Assembly (NCBI RefSeq): GCF_035207705.1
Contig: NZ_CP128187.1
Span: 124,001 to 188,000, forward strand
Source of the DNA: Maribacter sp. BPC-D8
GTDB lineage: Bacteria; Bacteroidota; Bacteroidia; Flavobacteriales; Flavobacteriaceae
Direction of reading: 5' to 3'
Length of the DNA: 64,000 nucleotides
Position numbers and translations under genes: made by a program. Position 1 is the first letter of the stretch; each line of letters opens with the position of its first letter. Positions 18,238 to 27,152 of the stretch are shown here, piece after piece. Below the pieces are notes generated by a model, which did no database searches, was not told the origin of the DNA, and saw only the letters and a program-made list of their open reading frames with translations.

Positions 18238-19269
18238 ATGGAGGAGAATATTGAGCAGCCAGAGAATGAAGATGGAGAGCTTTTTGAGCACCATAGGGTA
18301 GTAGCGTCTAAAGGGCAAGAGCCATTACGCGTAGATAAATTTTTAATGAATTTCATTGAAAATGCTACAAGAAATAAAATACAACAATCTGCAAAAGGCG
18401 GTCATGTTTGGGTTAATGATGAGATTGTAAAATCGAATTATAAGGTCAAGGCAGGCGATGAGGTGAAGGTGTTATTTGAACATCCGCCACATGAGTTTTT
18501 GTTGGTGCCAGAAGATATTCCATTAGATATTGTCTATGAAGATGATGTATTAATGGTTGTCAATAAACCTGCAGGTATGGTGGTACACCCAGGTCATGGT
18601 AATTATTCGGGTACGTTGATAAATGCCTTAATTTTTCATACCGATAATTTACCGGCAAATAGTAATGAGAGACCAGGTTTGGTACATCGTATAGATAAAG
18701 ATACCTCTGGTTTGTTAGTAGTAGCAAAGACCGAAGCTGCAATGACCCATTTGGCAAAACAATTTTTTGATAAAACTTCTGAGCGAGAGTATGTAGCTTT
18801 AGTTTGGGGTAATGTAGAAGAAGACGAAGGTACAGTAGTTGGTCATGTAGGTAGAAACCCTAAAAACCGTCTACAGATGCACGTTTTTCCTGAAGGGGAA
18901 GAAGGTAAAGCAGCCGTTACTCACTTTAAGGTATTAGAAAGATTAGGCTATGTTACACTTGTGTCATGTAAATTAGAGACCGGTAGAACACATCAAATTC
19001 GTGTGCATATGAAGTACATTGGCCACACGTTATTTAATGATGAGCGTTATGGTGGTGAGAAAATTTTAAAAGGAACAACCTTTACAAAATACAAGCAATT
19101 TGTAGACAACACTTTTAAATTATTACCTAGGCAAGCATTACATGCAAAGACATTAGGTTTTGTACACCCAGTAACCGGTGAGCATATGAGGTTCGATTCA
19201 GAAGTGCCAGAAGATATGACCAGTGCTATTGAAAAATGGCGTGGTTATACCAAAAACAGCACAGAATAA
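18238..19269 (+). CDS. rluD: RluA/RluD family 23S rRNA pseudouridine synthase
   Basis: 343 residues. An N-terminal S4-like RNA-binding part (residues about 28-90, RVDKFLMNFIENATRNKIQ) precedes the catalytic domain with the signature HRIDKDTSGLLVVAKT, where the Asp after IDK is the catalytic residue, and LETGRTHQIRVHMKYIGHTLFNDERYGG. Domain order fits RluD, which modifies helix 69 of 23S rRNA, but RluC-like specificity cannot be excluded. It starts immediately after the PASTA gene stop. Confidence 0.88.
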   Translation: MEENIEQPENEDGELFEHHRVVASKGQEPLRVDKFLMNFIENATRNKIQQSAKGGHVWVNDEIVKSNYKVKAGDEVKVLFEHPPHEFLLVPEDIPLDIVYEDDVLMVVNKPAGMVVHPGHGNYSGTLINALIFHTDNLPANSNERPGLVHRIDKDTSGLLVVAKTEAAMTHLAKQFFDKTSEREYVALVWGNVEEDEGTVVGHVGRNPKNRLQMHVFPEGEEGKAAVTHFKVLERLGYVTLVSCKLETGRTHQIRVHMKYIGHTLFNDERYGGEKILKGTTFTKYKQFVDNTFKLLPRQALHAKTLGFVHPVTGEHMRFDSEVPEDMTSAIEKWRGYTKNSTE

Positions 19270-19306
19270 GTTTCTTCGATACCGCTATTTAAACTCTTTT
19301 TTATCT

Positions 19307-19341
19307 TTTGTAGGTCTTCCTATTTATCCTGTTTATTTTTG
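19307..19341 (+). promoter_or_regulatory. promoter for yaaA
   Basis: A TTTG at 19307-19310 (-33) and TATTTTTG at 19334-19341 (-7, TAnnTTTG) are separated by 23 bases, at the upper end of the usual range. The yaaA ATG follows 18 bases after the -7 element. Confidence 0.5.
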
Positions 19342-19359
19342 GGAATCTAAAATTGCACT

Positions 19360-20121
19360 ATGAAAATTGTTATTTCTCCGGCTAAGTCATTGAATTACGA
19401 GAGTGAACTTCCGATGGCTAAATTTACTTCCCCAGAATTTATAGAAGATGCTGAAAAGCTTAATAAAATTCTGAAGAAAAAGAAGCCGGCAGCACTTTCA
19501 GAATTGATGTCTATTTCAGACAATTTAGCACAGTTGAACTGGCGGCGTAATCAAGATTTTACGACACCGTTTACACCAGAGAATTCTAGACCTGCAATTT
19601 ATGCCTTTAGTGGTGATGTTTATACAGGCTTAGATGCTTATACCTTATCTGAAGAAAAAATGGATAAGCTACAGGAAAGCCTTAGAATTTTATCGGGACA
19701 ATATGGTATGCTAAAACCTTTAGATCTTATGCAACCTTATCGCTTAGAAATGGGGACTTCATTAAAAGTAGGCAGAAATAAAAATCTATATGAATATTGG
19801 GGCACTAGGCTTACCGATCATTTAAATGATGAAATGACCGAAGGAGAGTTGCTTGTTAATTTGGCGAGTAACGAATATTACAGTGCGCTACAACCAAAGC
19901 ATATTAAAGCAGAAATTATCACTCCGATTTTTAAAGATTGGAAAAATGATAAATTGAAAATTATTAGCTTCTTTGCAAAGAAAGCCAGAGGTGCTATGGT
20001 GAGGTATATTTTAGACTCGGACGCAAAAACCCTTACAGATATAAAAGGTTTTAATCTAGACGATTATGAATTTAGTCAAGAGCATACCTTAAAAGAAAAT
20101 CAACCAGTCTTTATTAGATAA
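19360..20121 (+). CDS. yaaA: peroxide stress protein YaaA (DUF328)
   Basis: 253 residues, standard length. Family blocks include [15 protein letters not shown] at the N-terminus, [41 protein letters not shown], and the C-terminal [17 protein letters not shown]. In E. coli YaaA lowers free iron and protects DNA during peroxide stress; the molecular activity is linked to DNA binding. No oxidative-stress genes are adjacent. Confidence 0.93.
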   Translation: MKIVISPAKSLNYESELPMAKFTSPEFIEDAEKLNKILKKKKPAALSELMSISDNLAQLNWRRNQDFTTPFTPENSRPAIYAFSGDVYTGLDAYTLSEEKMDKLQESLRILSGQYGMLKPLDLMQPYRLEMGTSLKVGRNKNLYEYWGTRLTDHLNDEMTEGELLVNLASNEYYSALQPKHIKAEIITPIFKDWKNDKLKIISFFAKKARGAMVRYILDSDAKTLTDIKGFNLDDYEFSQEHTLKENQPVFIR

Positions 20122-20166
20122 AATATAATCTACTCTTTTTCGTTCTTAGCTATATAAAATACGTCT

Positions 20167-20532
20167 ATGAAAAGGGTTCTATTACTTTCTGTAATTTGTG
20201 TTGTTGTATTGTTGTCTTGTACAGATAGAGATGACGAGTTTAACATGGTTAATATTCGTATTCTAAATAGTACAGAACTTTTGTTTACAGAAGTTCGTGT
20301 AGCGCAGAAAGATACTGTTTATGAAAATGTAGAAGCTGGTAAGTTTTCTGAGTATATGGAATTTGAAACTGGCTATGCCAATACTACAATATCAATTCTT
20401 ACAGATTCAACTAGCTTAAACTATACCCCTGCAGAAGTATCTTCAGACTCACTGCCATTAGGCTTTTATACCTATGAGATTACTTTAGATGAAGAAAATC
20501 AAGTAGGGTTGACATTTAGAATAGATGATTAA
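20167..20532 (+). CDS. small lipoprotein of unknown function
   Basis: 121 residues with a lipoprotein signal (LLLSVICVVVLLSC, Cys18) followed by an Asp-rich tether TDRDDE. The mature part is short and predicted beta-rich, with no motif I recognise. It follows yaaA by 45 bases and may share its transcript. It is a hypothetical protein. Confidence 0.7.
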   Translation: MKRVLLLSVICVVVLLSCTDRDDEFNMVNIRILNSTELLFTEVRVAQKDTVYENVEAGKFSEYMEFETGYANTTISILTDSTSLNYTPAEVSSDSLPLGFYTYEITLDEENQVGLTFRIDD

Positions 20533-20534
20533 GA

Positions 20535-20663
20535 TTATTTCTTTTTATTAATCTTTATTTTTTCTTCAATAGTAGGTCTCTTTTTAATTTTACGTGGTCG
20601 TCTTGCGCCGTAAGAATTATTAGATATTTTTCCTTTTTTCGATTTTTTATCTCCTTTTCCCAT
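20535..20663 (-). CDS. 30S ribosomal protein THX (bTHX)
   Basis: A 42-residue ORF on the minus strand. It begins MGKGDKKSKKGKIS and continues NNSYGARRPRKIKK, which is the signature of bTHX: a G-K-G-D-x-K-(T/S)-x-x-G-K-I start, a S-Y-G-x-x-R-P core and a basic end. The family was first seen in Thermus 30S subunits, where the peptide sits in a pocket of 16S rRNA helices in the head, and it is common in Bacteroidota. More than 20 of the 42 residues are Lys or Arg, or belong to this motif. The stop lies 3 bases from the convergent lipoprotein gene. Confidence 0.9.
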   Translation of the reverse strand: MGKGDKKSKKGKISNNSYGARRPRKIKKRPTIEEKIKINKKK

Positions 20664-20746
20664 AACTCGTTTTATTAGGTTTCTTTTAAAGTTAGTAATT
20701 TAGAAATCATTTGCCTGTATAATAGACTCATGAAAATAAATCTCTA

Positions 20747-21415
20747 ATGCAATACGTATTTAAGCATACGCATCCTTACGAACCATTTATTGACCATATT
20801 ACCGAAAAATTAATTGTTGGTACATTACCACCGCCACGTTTTACAACAGGGGAGTTGAAGAAAGGTGATGTTGATTTTTGTTATGGTAGTAGAGACGGAC
20901 AATTATGGCCTATTCTAAATGAAATATTCGATTTAAGCTTAGTGTTTGAAACCACTGCTAAAGCAATAAAACAACGAAAAGCATTTTTGATAGGTAGAAA
21001 GATCGGAGTATGTGATATAGTAGCTTCCGCAGAACGTACGAAAATAGATGCCTCAGATGTTGGTATGCAAAATATTGAATTAAGAGATGTATTGAGTTAT
21101 TTAGAAAAGTATACCAAAGTACATACGCTTTTATTTACAGGGGGAAATAGCAAAAATGGTCCGGAATATTTTTTTAGAAAGCATTTAAAAGAGTACTCGG
21201 TGTCATTAGTAAGAATTTCTGATGAGGTGCCTAGAATTCATCAATTTACACATCCTATTACAAAAACAATAATTAAAACAGTTTCTTTAATTGCTCCTTC
21301 AGGTGCTGCAAATAGGGCGGTTGGTAGTCTTGAAAGTTATAAGAGAATGAAGAAAGAAAATCCTTCGTTTAATACGTTAGATTATAGAGGGCTGCAGTAT
21401 AAAGATTATTTCTGA
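20747..21415 (+). CDS. uracil-DNA glycosylase superfamily protein
   Basis: 222 residues. The opening block LIVGTLPPPR followed by DFCYGSRDGQLWPIL matches motif 1 of the UDG/MUG superfamily (G-x-x-P-G ... F-Y-x-x-x-x-x-x-F-W). A motif 2 equivalent appears near LIAPSGAANRA (residues about 185-195), where the family has H-P-S or a relative. It probably excises a damaged or mismatched base, but the lack of a typical catalytic Asp/Asn leaves activity uncertain. It ends at a strong hairpin terminator. Confidence 0.65.
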   Translation: MQYVFKHTHPYEPFIDHITEKLIVGTLPPPRFTTGELKKGDVDFCYGSRDGQLWPILNEIFDLSLVFETTAKAIKQRKAFLIGRKIGVCDIVASAERTKIDASDVGMQNIELRDVLSYLEKYTKVHTLLFTGGNSKNGPEYFFRKHLKEYSVSLVRISDEVPRIHQFTHPITKTIIKTVSLIAPSGAANRAVGSLESYKRMKKENPSFNTLDYRGLQYKDYF

Positions 21416-21448
21416 CCAAAAAGATATTTTCAAAACTTCTTGAAACTA

Positions 21449-21485
21449 AAAAGAGTCTTGCTTTTAAAACAAGACTCTTTTACGA
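21449..21485. terminator. bidirectional-looking intrinsic terminator
   Basis: Perfect 12-bp stem AAAAGAGTCTTG/CAAGACTCTTTT with a 9-base loop, 34 bases after the UDG-family gene. The T run is short. The remaining space to ppc (to 21712) holds no gene I can support. Confidence 0.75.
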
Positions 21486-21712
21486 GAACACTATATGAAA
21501 ATGAAAAATTTTTATTACTTATTTACACTGTAAAGATAGATAGCATATCACGTATTATGGAATATTTGTTGTCAATATGCATTATTTTGTGGTATACTTC
21601 TATGAATATGATATTTCACAAAAATCATTCTCCAAATTCTCTTGGATTAGCGATATTTATAATCGAATTTTAGCAAGTTTGCCATAACGGTATGGCCCAA
21701 AGTTTTTAATAT

Positions 21713-24259
21713 ATGCAACAACAAGAAAGGTTGGCAGAGTTTAAGAAATCTGTCCAAAATAAATTTAATGTCTATAACAGTCTTTTTTTAAACCTACCCT
21801 ATAAGAATATTGAGAATGTGGGTATGTTGATTCCGTTATTGCTGAATCAATCTGAAAAGGGGTTGAGCGAAGGTCTTAATCCGAAAGAGATTCTAGAAAA
21901 CTTTTTTGAGAACTTTGTAGAAATAAAATCAGAAAAAGAACAGATAGATTTTATGTTCCGTATTATTCAATACGTAGAACGCCAAGTTGTGCTTTATGAT
22001 AGTGTAGAAGATGCTGCATTCCCGAAATTGCAAAAACATTCTAGTTCTTTGTCATTGAAAGATTATTTTCAGTTGGTTGAGAAAAATAATTCATGGGATA
22101 CTATTTGGGATAAACTGAGTAATTTCAGTGCTAGAATAGTACTAACAGCACACCCAACACAGTTCTACACACCTGCGGTTTTAGATATCATTACCAACCT
22201 TAGAACATTAATTTTAGAAGATAAAATAGATGAAATCGATGTTGGATTGCAGCAATTAGGACTCACATCTTTAATAAACGCTAAGAAGCCTACACCTTTA
22301 GATGAAGCTAAAAACATTATTTATACATTAAGACATGTTTATTATGATGCTATTGGTGAAATGTATGCTTATATAAAAGGTAGTGTAGGATCTAAAGCAT
22401 TTGAAAATCATGATATAGTAAAATTAGGTTTTTGGCCTGGTGGTGACCGTGATGGTAATCCTTTCGTAACTGCAGATATTACTAGAGATGTAATGAACGA
22501 ACTTCGTTTAACTTTAATGAAGTGTTATTACAACGATTTAAAAGGGCTGGTTCATAAGCTTACCTTTAAAGATGTACAAGAGCCATTACAAAAGCTAAGG
22601 TCTAATCTTTATACCGCTATGTTCGATAGTTCTAAAGATATTGGTTATGAAGATTTAATTATACCCTTAGAAGAAATCAGATTAATACTTATAGAAAAAT
22701 ATCAAAGCCTTTATTTAAAAGATTTAGAGCTGTTAATTGATAAGGTGAAAATCTTTAAAGTCCACTTTGCCACAATCGATATTCGTCAAGACCATAGTAT
22801 GCATACTAAGGTGATGGTTGAGGTCTTGAAAAAGAACGGATTGATCAAAGAAGACCTAAGTGAATTATCTGAAGAAAAATTGATTGATATTCTTTTACAT
22901 GAGAATTTGAATTTGGTAGCAGATGATTATGAAGATGATATTGTAAAAGATACTGTTAAGAACATTCTTCAACTACAGACCATACAAGATAAGAATGGCG
23001 AAGAAGGTTGTAATAGATACATTATTAGTAATTCTGAAGATGTATTCTCTATCCTTTTCGTTTATGCACTGTTCAGATGGTGTGGTTGGGCAGGTAAGGA
23101 TATTACTTTCGATATCGTACCCTTATTTGAAACCATGAACGGTATGGACAATGCGCAGGCTACCATGCAGTTTTTATTCAATTTACCAGAATATAAAGCT
23201 CACGTTAAAAATAGAAATGATAAGCAGACTATAATGCTTGGTTTTTCTGATGGTACAAAAGATGGCGGTTACTTAAAAGCGAACTGGTCTATTTTGAAAA
23301 CAAAAGAAGAACTTTCAGAAGTTTGCGATGAACATGGTATCGCAGCTATATTCTTTGACGGTAGAGGTGGACCACCAGCAAGAGGTGGTGGTAAAACACA
23401 TCGTTTTTATGCAGCACAGACAAATAAAGTTGCGAATAACGAAATTCAACTTACCATTCAGGGGCAGACTATTACTAGTACTTACGGTACAAAAGAACAG
23501 TTCATTTATAACAGTGAGCAGTTATTGACAGCAGGTTTGTCAAATACAATACTTGAAAAGGAAATTGTTATATCAGATTCAGATAGAGAACTGATAGAAG
23601 AATTATCTGAAATGAGTTTTAAAAAGTACGACGATTTAAAGCATCATGATAAGTTTATGTCATATTTAGAAAATATGAGTACGCTTAAGTATTATACAAA
23701 AGCTAATATTGGTAGTAGACCAGGTAAAAGAGGTAATAAAGCTAAGTTAGAACTGTCAGATTTACGCGCCATTTCTTTTGTAGGATCATGGAGTCAATTA
23801 AAGCAAAACGTACCAGGGTATTATGGTATTGGTACAGCGTTAAAAAACTTAGAAGACAGCGGAAGATTTGCTGAAGCACAGAAGCTTTACAATGAAGTGC
23901 CATTTTTTCAAGCTTTAATGATGAATAGTATGATGAGTCTTTCTAAATGTTATTTTGAATTGACCAGTTATATGAAAGAGAATGAAGAGTACGGGGCATT
24001 CTGGGAGATTTTATTGGCAGAATACCAGCTTTCTAAAGCAATGTTGTTGAAATTATCAGGAATGGAAATTTTAATGCAAAAAGAAGCAATTTCTAGAGAG
24101 TCTATTAAGATTAGAGAGAATATTGTTTTACCGTTATTGGTTATACAGCAATATGCCCTTCAAAGAATAGGAGAGGGTACGGAGTATAAAGAGTTATATG
24201 AGAAAATTGTAACTCGTTCTCTTTATGGTAATATTAATGCAAGTAGAAACTCGGCATAA
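21713..24259 (+). CDS. ppc: phosphoenolpyruvate carboxylase
   Basis: 848 residues, typical for the Bacteroidota form. The catalytic His lies in VLTAHPTQF (residue about 149), the PEP-binding GFWPGGDRDGNPFV block follows, then FFDGRGGPPARGGGKTHRF (the conserved glycine-rich loop) and NIGSRPGKR near the active site. It fixes bicarbonate onto PEP to give oxaloacetate, an anaplerotic entry to the TCA cycle. The usual AHPTE reads AHPTQ here. Upstream sequence has no clear TAnnTTTG. It ends at a strong terminator. Confidence 0.95.
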   Translation: MQQQERLAEFKKSVQNKFNVYNSLFLNLPYKNIENVGMLIPLLLNQSEKGLSEGLNPKEILENFFENFVEIKSEKEQIDFMFRIIQYVERQVVLYDSVEDAAFPKLQKHSSSLSLKDYFQLVEKNNSWDTIWDKLSNFSARIVLTAHPTQFYTPAVLDIITNLRTLILEDKIDEIDVGLQQLGLTSLINAKKPTPLDEAKNIIYTLRHVYYDAIGEMYAYIKGSVGSKAFENHDIVKLGFWPGGDRDGNPFVTADITRDVMNELRLTLMKCYYNDLKGLVHKLTFKDVQEPLQKLRSNLYTAMFDSSKDIGYEDLIIPLEEIRLILIEKYQSLYLKDLELLIDKVKIFKVHFATIDIRQDHSMHTKVMVEVLKKNGLIKEDLSELSEEKLIDILLHENLNLVADDYEDDIVKDTVKNILQLQTIQDKNGEEGCNRYIISNSEDVFSILFVYALFRWCGWAGKDITFDIVPLFETMNGMDNAQATMQFLFNLPEYKAHVKNRNDKQTIMLGFSDGTKDGGYLKANWSILKTKEELSEVCDEHGIAAIFFDGRGGPPARGGGKTHRFYAAQTNKVANNEIQLTIQGQTITSTYGTKEQFIYNSEQLLTAGLSNTILEKEIVISDSDRELIEELSEMSFKKYDDLKHHDKFMSYLENMSTLKYYTKANIGSRPGKRGNKAKLELSDLRAISFVGSWSQLKQNVPGYYGIGTALKNLEDSGRFAEAQKLYNEVPFFQALMMNSMMSLSKCYFELTSYMKENEEYGAFWEILLAEYQLSKAMLLKLSGMEILMQKEAISRESIKIRENIVLPLLVIQQYALQRIGEGTEYKELYEKIVTRSLYGNINASRNSA

Positions 24260-24276
24260 TATCTTTAGTAAAATTT

Positions 24277-24315
24277 AAAAAGGCTCTGTAAGTAAAATTA
24301 CAGAGCCTTTTTTTA
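24277..24315. terminator. intrinsic terminator between ppc and the repeat lipoprotein gene
   Basis: 15-bp perfect stem (AAAAAGGCTCTGTAA and its complement) with a 6-base loop and flanking A and T runs, so it can end transcription from both converging genes. Confidence 0.9.
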
Positions 24316-24333
24316 TTGCAAATGTTTTAGGGC

Positions 24334-26418
24334 TTAATGAACCTTGCGAACCACTTTTATATTGTTTGAAAGATCAAAACAACCATTGAATTCATCAAAT
24401 GTCCAGCCAGGTTCCATGCCTGTTAGTCCATCTTCATATCTAATGTAGTAGATAAAACAAGTGCCTTCACCTGCAGCATTGAAATCAACTGATTTTAAAT
24501 CGGCCAGCGTTGGTGGTATGCCAAGTATTTTACCAGATTCATCGGTAATAATCCAAGAACTATTTGCTCCAGAAGCATTTTCATTAGTTAGAGAAATACC
24601 AGTTACAAAATCAGCAGTTTCATCGACAATAAATTCAAACGGACCTCCGGTAATTGTACCGGCTTCCGGTTTTGTTCTAACTACTGTCAATGGGTTGGAT
24701 AGCGCAAAATTCCCTGTAACGTTATTTGCATTCATATCTACTGCAAGTCCCGTAATTTCACCTTCGTAACGAGCATACCAAATTAGGCAAGTTCCTGCTC
24801 CTGCACCATCAAAATTGACACCTTCTACAGCTTCTAGAGTAGGAGGTAGCCCTAGAATTTTTCCTTGGTCATCGGTAATTACCCAAGTGTTTTGAGTACC
24901 CGAAGCATTAGAATTGTCTAATGTAATACCATATACATTGTCTACTATACCATCAACACAAAAGCTAAATGGACCTCCAGCTAAAGTACCTGCATTTACG
25001 CCCTGTACTCTTTGAACTTCAATAGGGTTAGATAAATCAAAGCATCCAGTTAAGTCTGCAGCGTTATTGCCCATGGCTGCACCTTCTAAACCATCTTCAT
25101 ATCTTAAATACCAGATTAAACAAGTGCCAACACCGGCAGCATCAAAGTTTACGCCTTTAACGGCATCTATTGTTGGTGGAAGACCAAGAATATTCAATTC
25201 TTCATCGGTAATAACCCATGTACTATTTGTTCCTGAAGCTTGAGAGGCATCTAGCATAATGTCGGTTACATGATCAGCTTCACCATCTACATAGAATTTA
25301 TATGGTCCACCAGTTAAAACTCCCGCTTCTGTTTTACTTCTAACTACTTCAATTGAATTAGATAAATTAAAATTACCCTGTAGGTCATTTGCATTCATAT
25401 CAACCGCTAGTCCATTCAATTCACCTTCGTAGCGTAAATACCATATTAAGCAAGTGCCGGCACCAGCGCCATCAAAATTCACGCCTTCTACTGCATCAAG
25501 AGTAGGTGGTAACCCAAGTATTTTTCCTTGGTCATCTGTAATGACCCAGCTACTATTACTTCCATTAGATTCTGAGCTATCTAAAGTAATTCCATAAACA
25601 TTGTCTACTTCACCGTCAACACAAAAATTAAAAGGTCCGCCAGAAATTGTTCCTGCATTTGCGGCATCTAAACGAGTAACTTGAATAGCGTTAGATAAGC
25701 TAAAGCAACCTTCAAGTTCACCTGCGTTCATACCAGCTTCGGCACCAACTAAATCATCTTCATATCGTAAGTACCAGATAAGACAAACTCCGGCTCCAGC
25801 CATATCAAAATCAACTTCCTTAACTGCATCTAATGTAGGTGGTAATCCAAGAATATTCAATTGATCATCAGTAATTACAAAAGTGCTGTTACTACCTAAT
25901 GCATTTTCGCTATCTAAAGAAATATCGGTAACAAAATCGGCAGTGCCATCTACGGTGAATTCATAAGGTCCGCCAGAAAGTACACCTGCCATAGTTTCAT
26001 TCCTTTGCACCTCGATGGAATTCGATAAATCAAAAGAGCCTTCAAAACCATTGGTGTTCAAACCCATTTCTAGTCCGGTTAGCCCTTCTTCATAACGTAG
26101 ATACCAAATAAAGCAAGTACCCGCTCCTGCAGCGTCAAAATCAACTCCATATACAGCATCTAAAGTTGGAGGAAGACCAAGGATGTTATTTTGGTCATCA
26201 GTAATTACCCATGTACTCATGCTACCAGCAGCGCTTTCGCTGTTTAGGGCAATGCTATTTACCATATCAGGTATGCCGTCAACACAAAAAGTAAAGGGTC
26301 CGCCGGCTATGTCACCCGATGCAGGTATGATTACATTAGAGACGGCATTATCGTCATCTGAGCAACTTGCCATAACTAGCAAGAGCATTAAAATTGATAA
26401 AAAGTTGAAATTTTTCAT
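24334..26418 (-). CDS. lipoprotein built of six ~110-residue repeats
   Basis: 694 residues from the ATG at 26418; the longer reading from 26460 would place the signal peptide internally. Lipobox LLLVMASC gives a lipidated Cys19 followed by Asp residues. From about residue 35 to the end the protein is six tandem repeats, each opening with G-x-x-x-GGP(F/Y)-F-x-VDG, then a TWVITDDQ-x-x-ILGLPPTL core, a VDFDAAGAGTC-IWY-RYE segment and FDLSN-I-VVR. Repeats 1, 3 and 5 have FCVDG; repeats 2, 4 and 6 replace the Cys. Fold and ligand are unknown to me; a surface beta-sandwich array is likely. It is preceded by operator-like repeats. Confidence 0.8.
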   Translation of the reverse strand: MKNFNFLSILMLLLVMASCSDDDNAVSNVIIPASGDIAGGPFTFCVDGIPDMVNSIALNSESAAGSMSTWVITDDQNNILGLPPTLDAVYGVDFDAAGAGTCFIWYLRYEEGLTGLEMGLNTNGFEGSFDLSNSIEVQRNETMAGVLSGGPYEFTVDGTADFVTDISLDSENALGSNSTFVITDDQLNILGLPPTLDAVKEVDFDMAGAGVCLIWYLRYEDDLVGAEAGMNAGELEGCFSLSNAIQVTRLDAANAGTISGGPFNFCVDGEVDNVYGITLDSSESNGSNSSWVITDDQGKILGLPPTLDAVEGVNFDGAGAGTCLIWYLRYEGELNGLAVDMNANDLQGNFNLSNSIEVVRSKTEAGVLTGGPYKFYVDGEADHVTDIMLDASQASGTNSTWVITDEELNILGLPPTIDAVKGVNFDAAGVGTCLIWYLRYEDGLEGAAMGNNAADLTGCFDLSNPIEVQRVQGVNAGTLAGGPFSFCVDGIVDNVYGITLDNSNASGTQNTWVITDDQGKILGLPPTLEAVEGVNFDGAGAGTCLIWYARYEGEITGLAVDMNANNVTGNFALSNPLTVVRTKPEAGTITGGPFEFIVDETADFVTGISLTNENASGANSSWIITDESGKILGIPPTLADLKSVDFNAAGEGTCFIYYIRYEDGLTGMEPGWTFDEFNGCFDLSNNIKVVRKVH
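24337..26316 (-). repeat. six tandem coding repeats of ~330 bp
   Basis: Six in-frame units of about 110 codons fill the lipoprotein gene. They alternate between a Cys type (FCVDG, 1-3-5) and a non-Cys type (F-T/Y/I-VD, 2-4-6), so the true unit of expansion seems to be a pair of about 660 bp. Confidence 0.8.
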
Positions 26419-26471
26419 ATGTTCTGTTTTTTTGGTTACAGGCAAATGAATAAAATTCATATAACAATGTA

Positions 26472-26522
26472 ATCACAAGAATATCAACTTATTGTGATAA
26501 CTCTTGTGATACTTTCGTGATA
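26472..26522. promoter_or_regulatory. operator-like GTGATA repeats upstream of the repeat lipoprotein
   Basis: Three direct GTGATA copies begin at 26494, 26506 and 26517 (spacings 12 and 11 bp, about one helical turn). The first also forms an inverted repeat with ATCACAA at 26472-26478 (ATCACAA-N13-TTGTGAT). The cluster lies 54-104 bp before the lipoprotein start on the minus strand. It looks like a protein-binding array; no regulator gene is adjacent. Confidence 0.45.
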
Positions 26523-26605
26523 TTTATGGAGTATTCCCTATTTCAATAGGTGTCACGGTAATATGTTGACTATTAGTGTGATGTTTGCTTTTGTGGCTAG
26601 TCCAT

Positions 26606-27046
26606 CTAAAAAATGGCAAGTAGTGATTTATACCCTTGCCAGCTGCAAGTGCCATCGCTAGTTGTAAAAGTTTCGTAATCATTACTGATGCTATAAGTGT
26701 CTATAGTCGTGCAAGCACCTAATGGAATTTCTCTCAGTTGAAGTTCAAAATGAATAAGCTCATTAACATCGGATGGAGATAGAATTTTTCTTTTGTTATT
26801 TAAGCTTGCAGTTAAAATACCTTCTTTATTTAAAATAGTAATTGTTTGGCGCTTGCCATGAAAACAACCAATAGAAGTAATTTGAATGGTATAATGTTCG
26901 CCATGTTGTAACATTTCAACCATTGTCGGCATACGCTCTGATGAGTATGTATTATCCGCAGTTACTATAGAATGGTCTACTTTAAAACTTGTAGTTAATA
27001 TGAAAATAGAAAATAGGAATAACCAAAGTTGCTTTTTAAATATCAT
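26606..27046 (-). CDS. secreted protein of unknown function
   Basis: 146 residues with an N-terminal signal peptide (KKQLWLFLFSIFILTTSF). The mature part contains three Cys (SIGCFHGK, LGACTTIDT and DGTCSWQGY) and no domain I recognise. It lies between the repeat lipoprotein and the M20 peptidase on the same strand, but gaps of over 100 bp on each side argue for its own transcript. Confidence 0.6.
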   Translation of the reverse strand: MIFKKQLWLFLFSIFILTTSFKVDHSIVTADNTYSSERMPTMVEMLQHGEHYTIQITSIGCFHGKRQTITILNKEGILTASLNNKRKILSPSDVNELIHFELQLREIPLGACTTIDTYSISNDYETFTTSDGTCSWQGYKSLLAIF

Positions 27047-27067
27047 AACAATCTTTATTCAATTATT

Positions 27068-27108
27068 ATGCCGATAATTTTGCTGGTTGAAGGCAGAAGA
27101 ATCGGCAT
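27068..27108. promoter_or_regulatory. 8-bp inverted repeat in the 5' region of the secreted protein gene
   Basis: ATGCCGAT (27068-27075) and ATCGGCAT (27101-27108) form a perfect inverted repeat with 25 bases between them, 22 bases before the start of the minus-strand gene. It could be a dyad operator or an mRNA hairpin. Confidence 0.35.
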
Positions 27109-27152
27109 TTATATATATAAAGACTGTAAATAATTTCTAATGTGGCAGAATA

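Noticed and set aside
21440..21673. 77-residue ORF after the UDG-family gene
   Set aside because: It starts with a TTG just before the terminator hairpin, reads through it, has no family features and no promoter; it is non-coding space before ppc.
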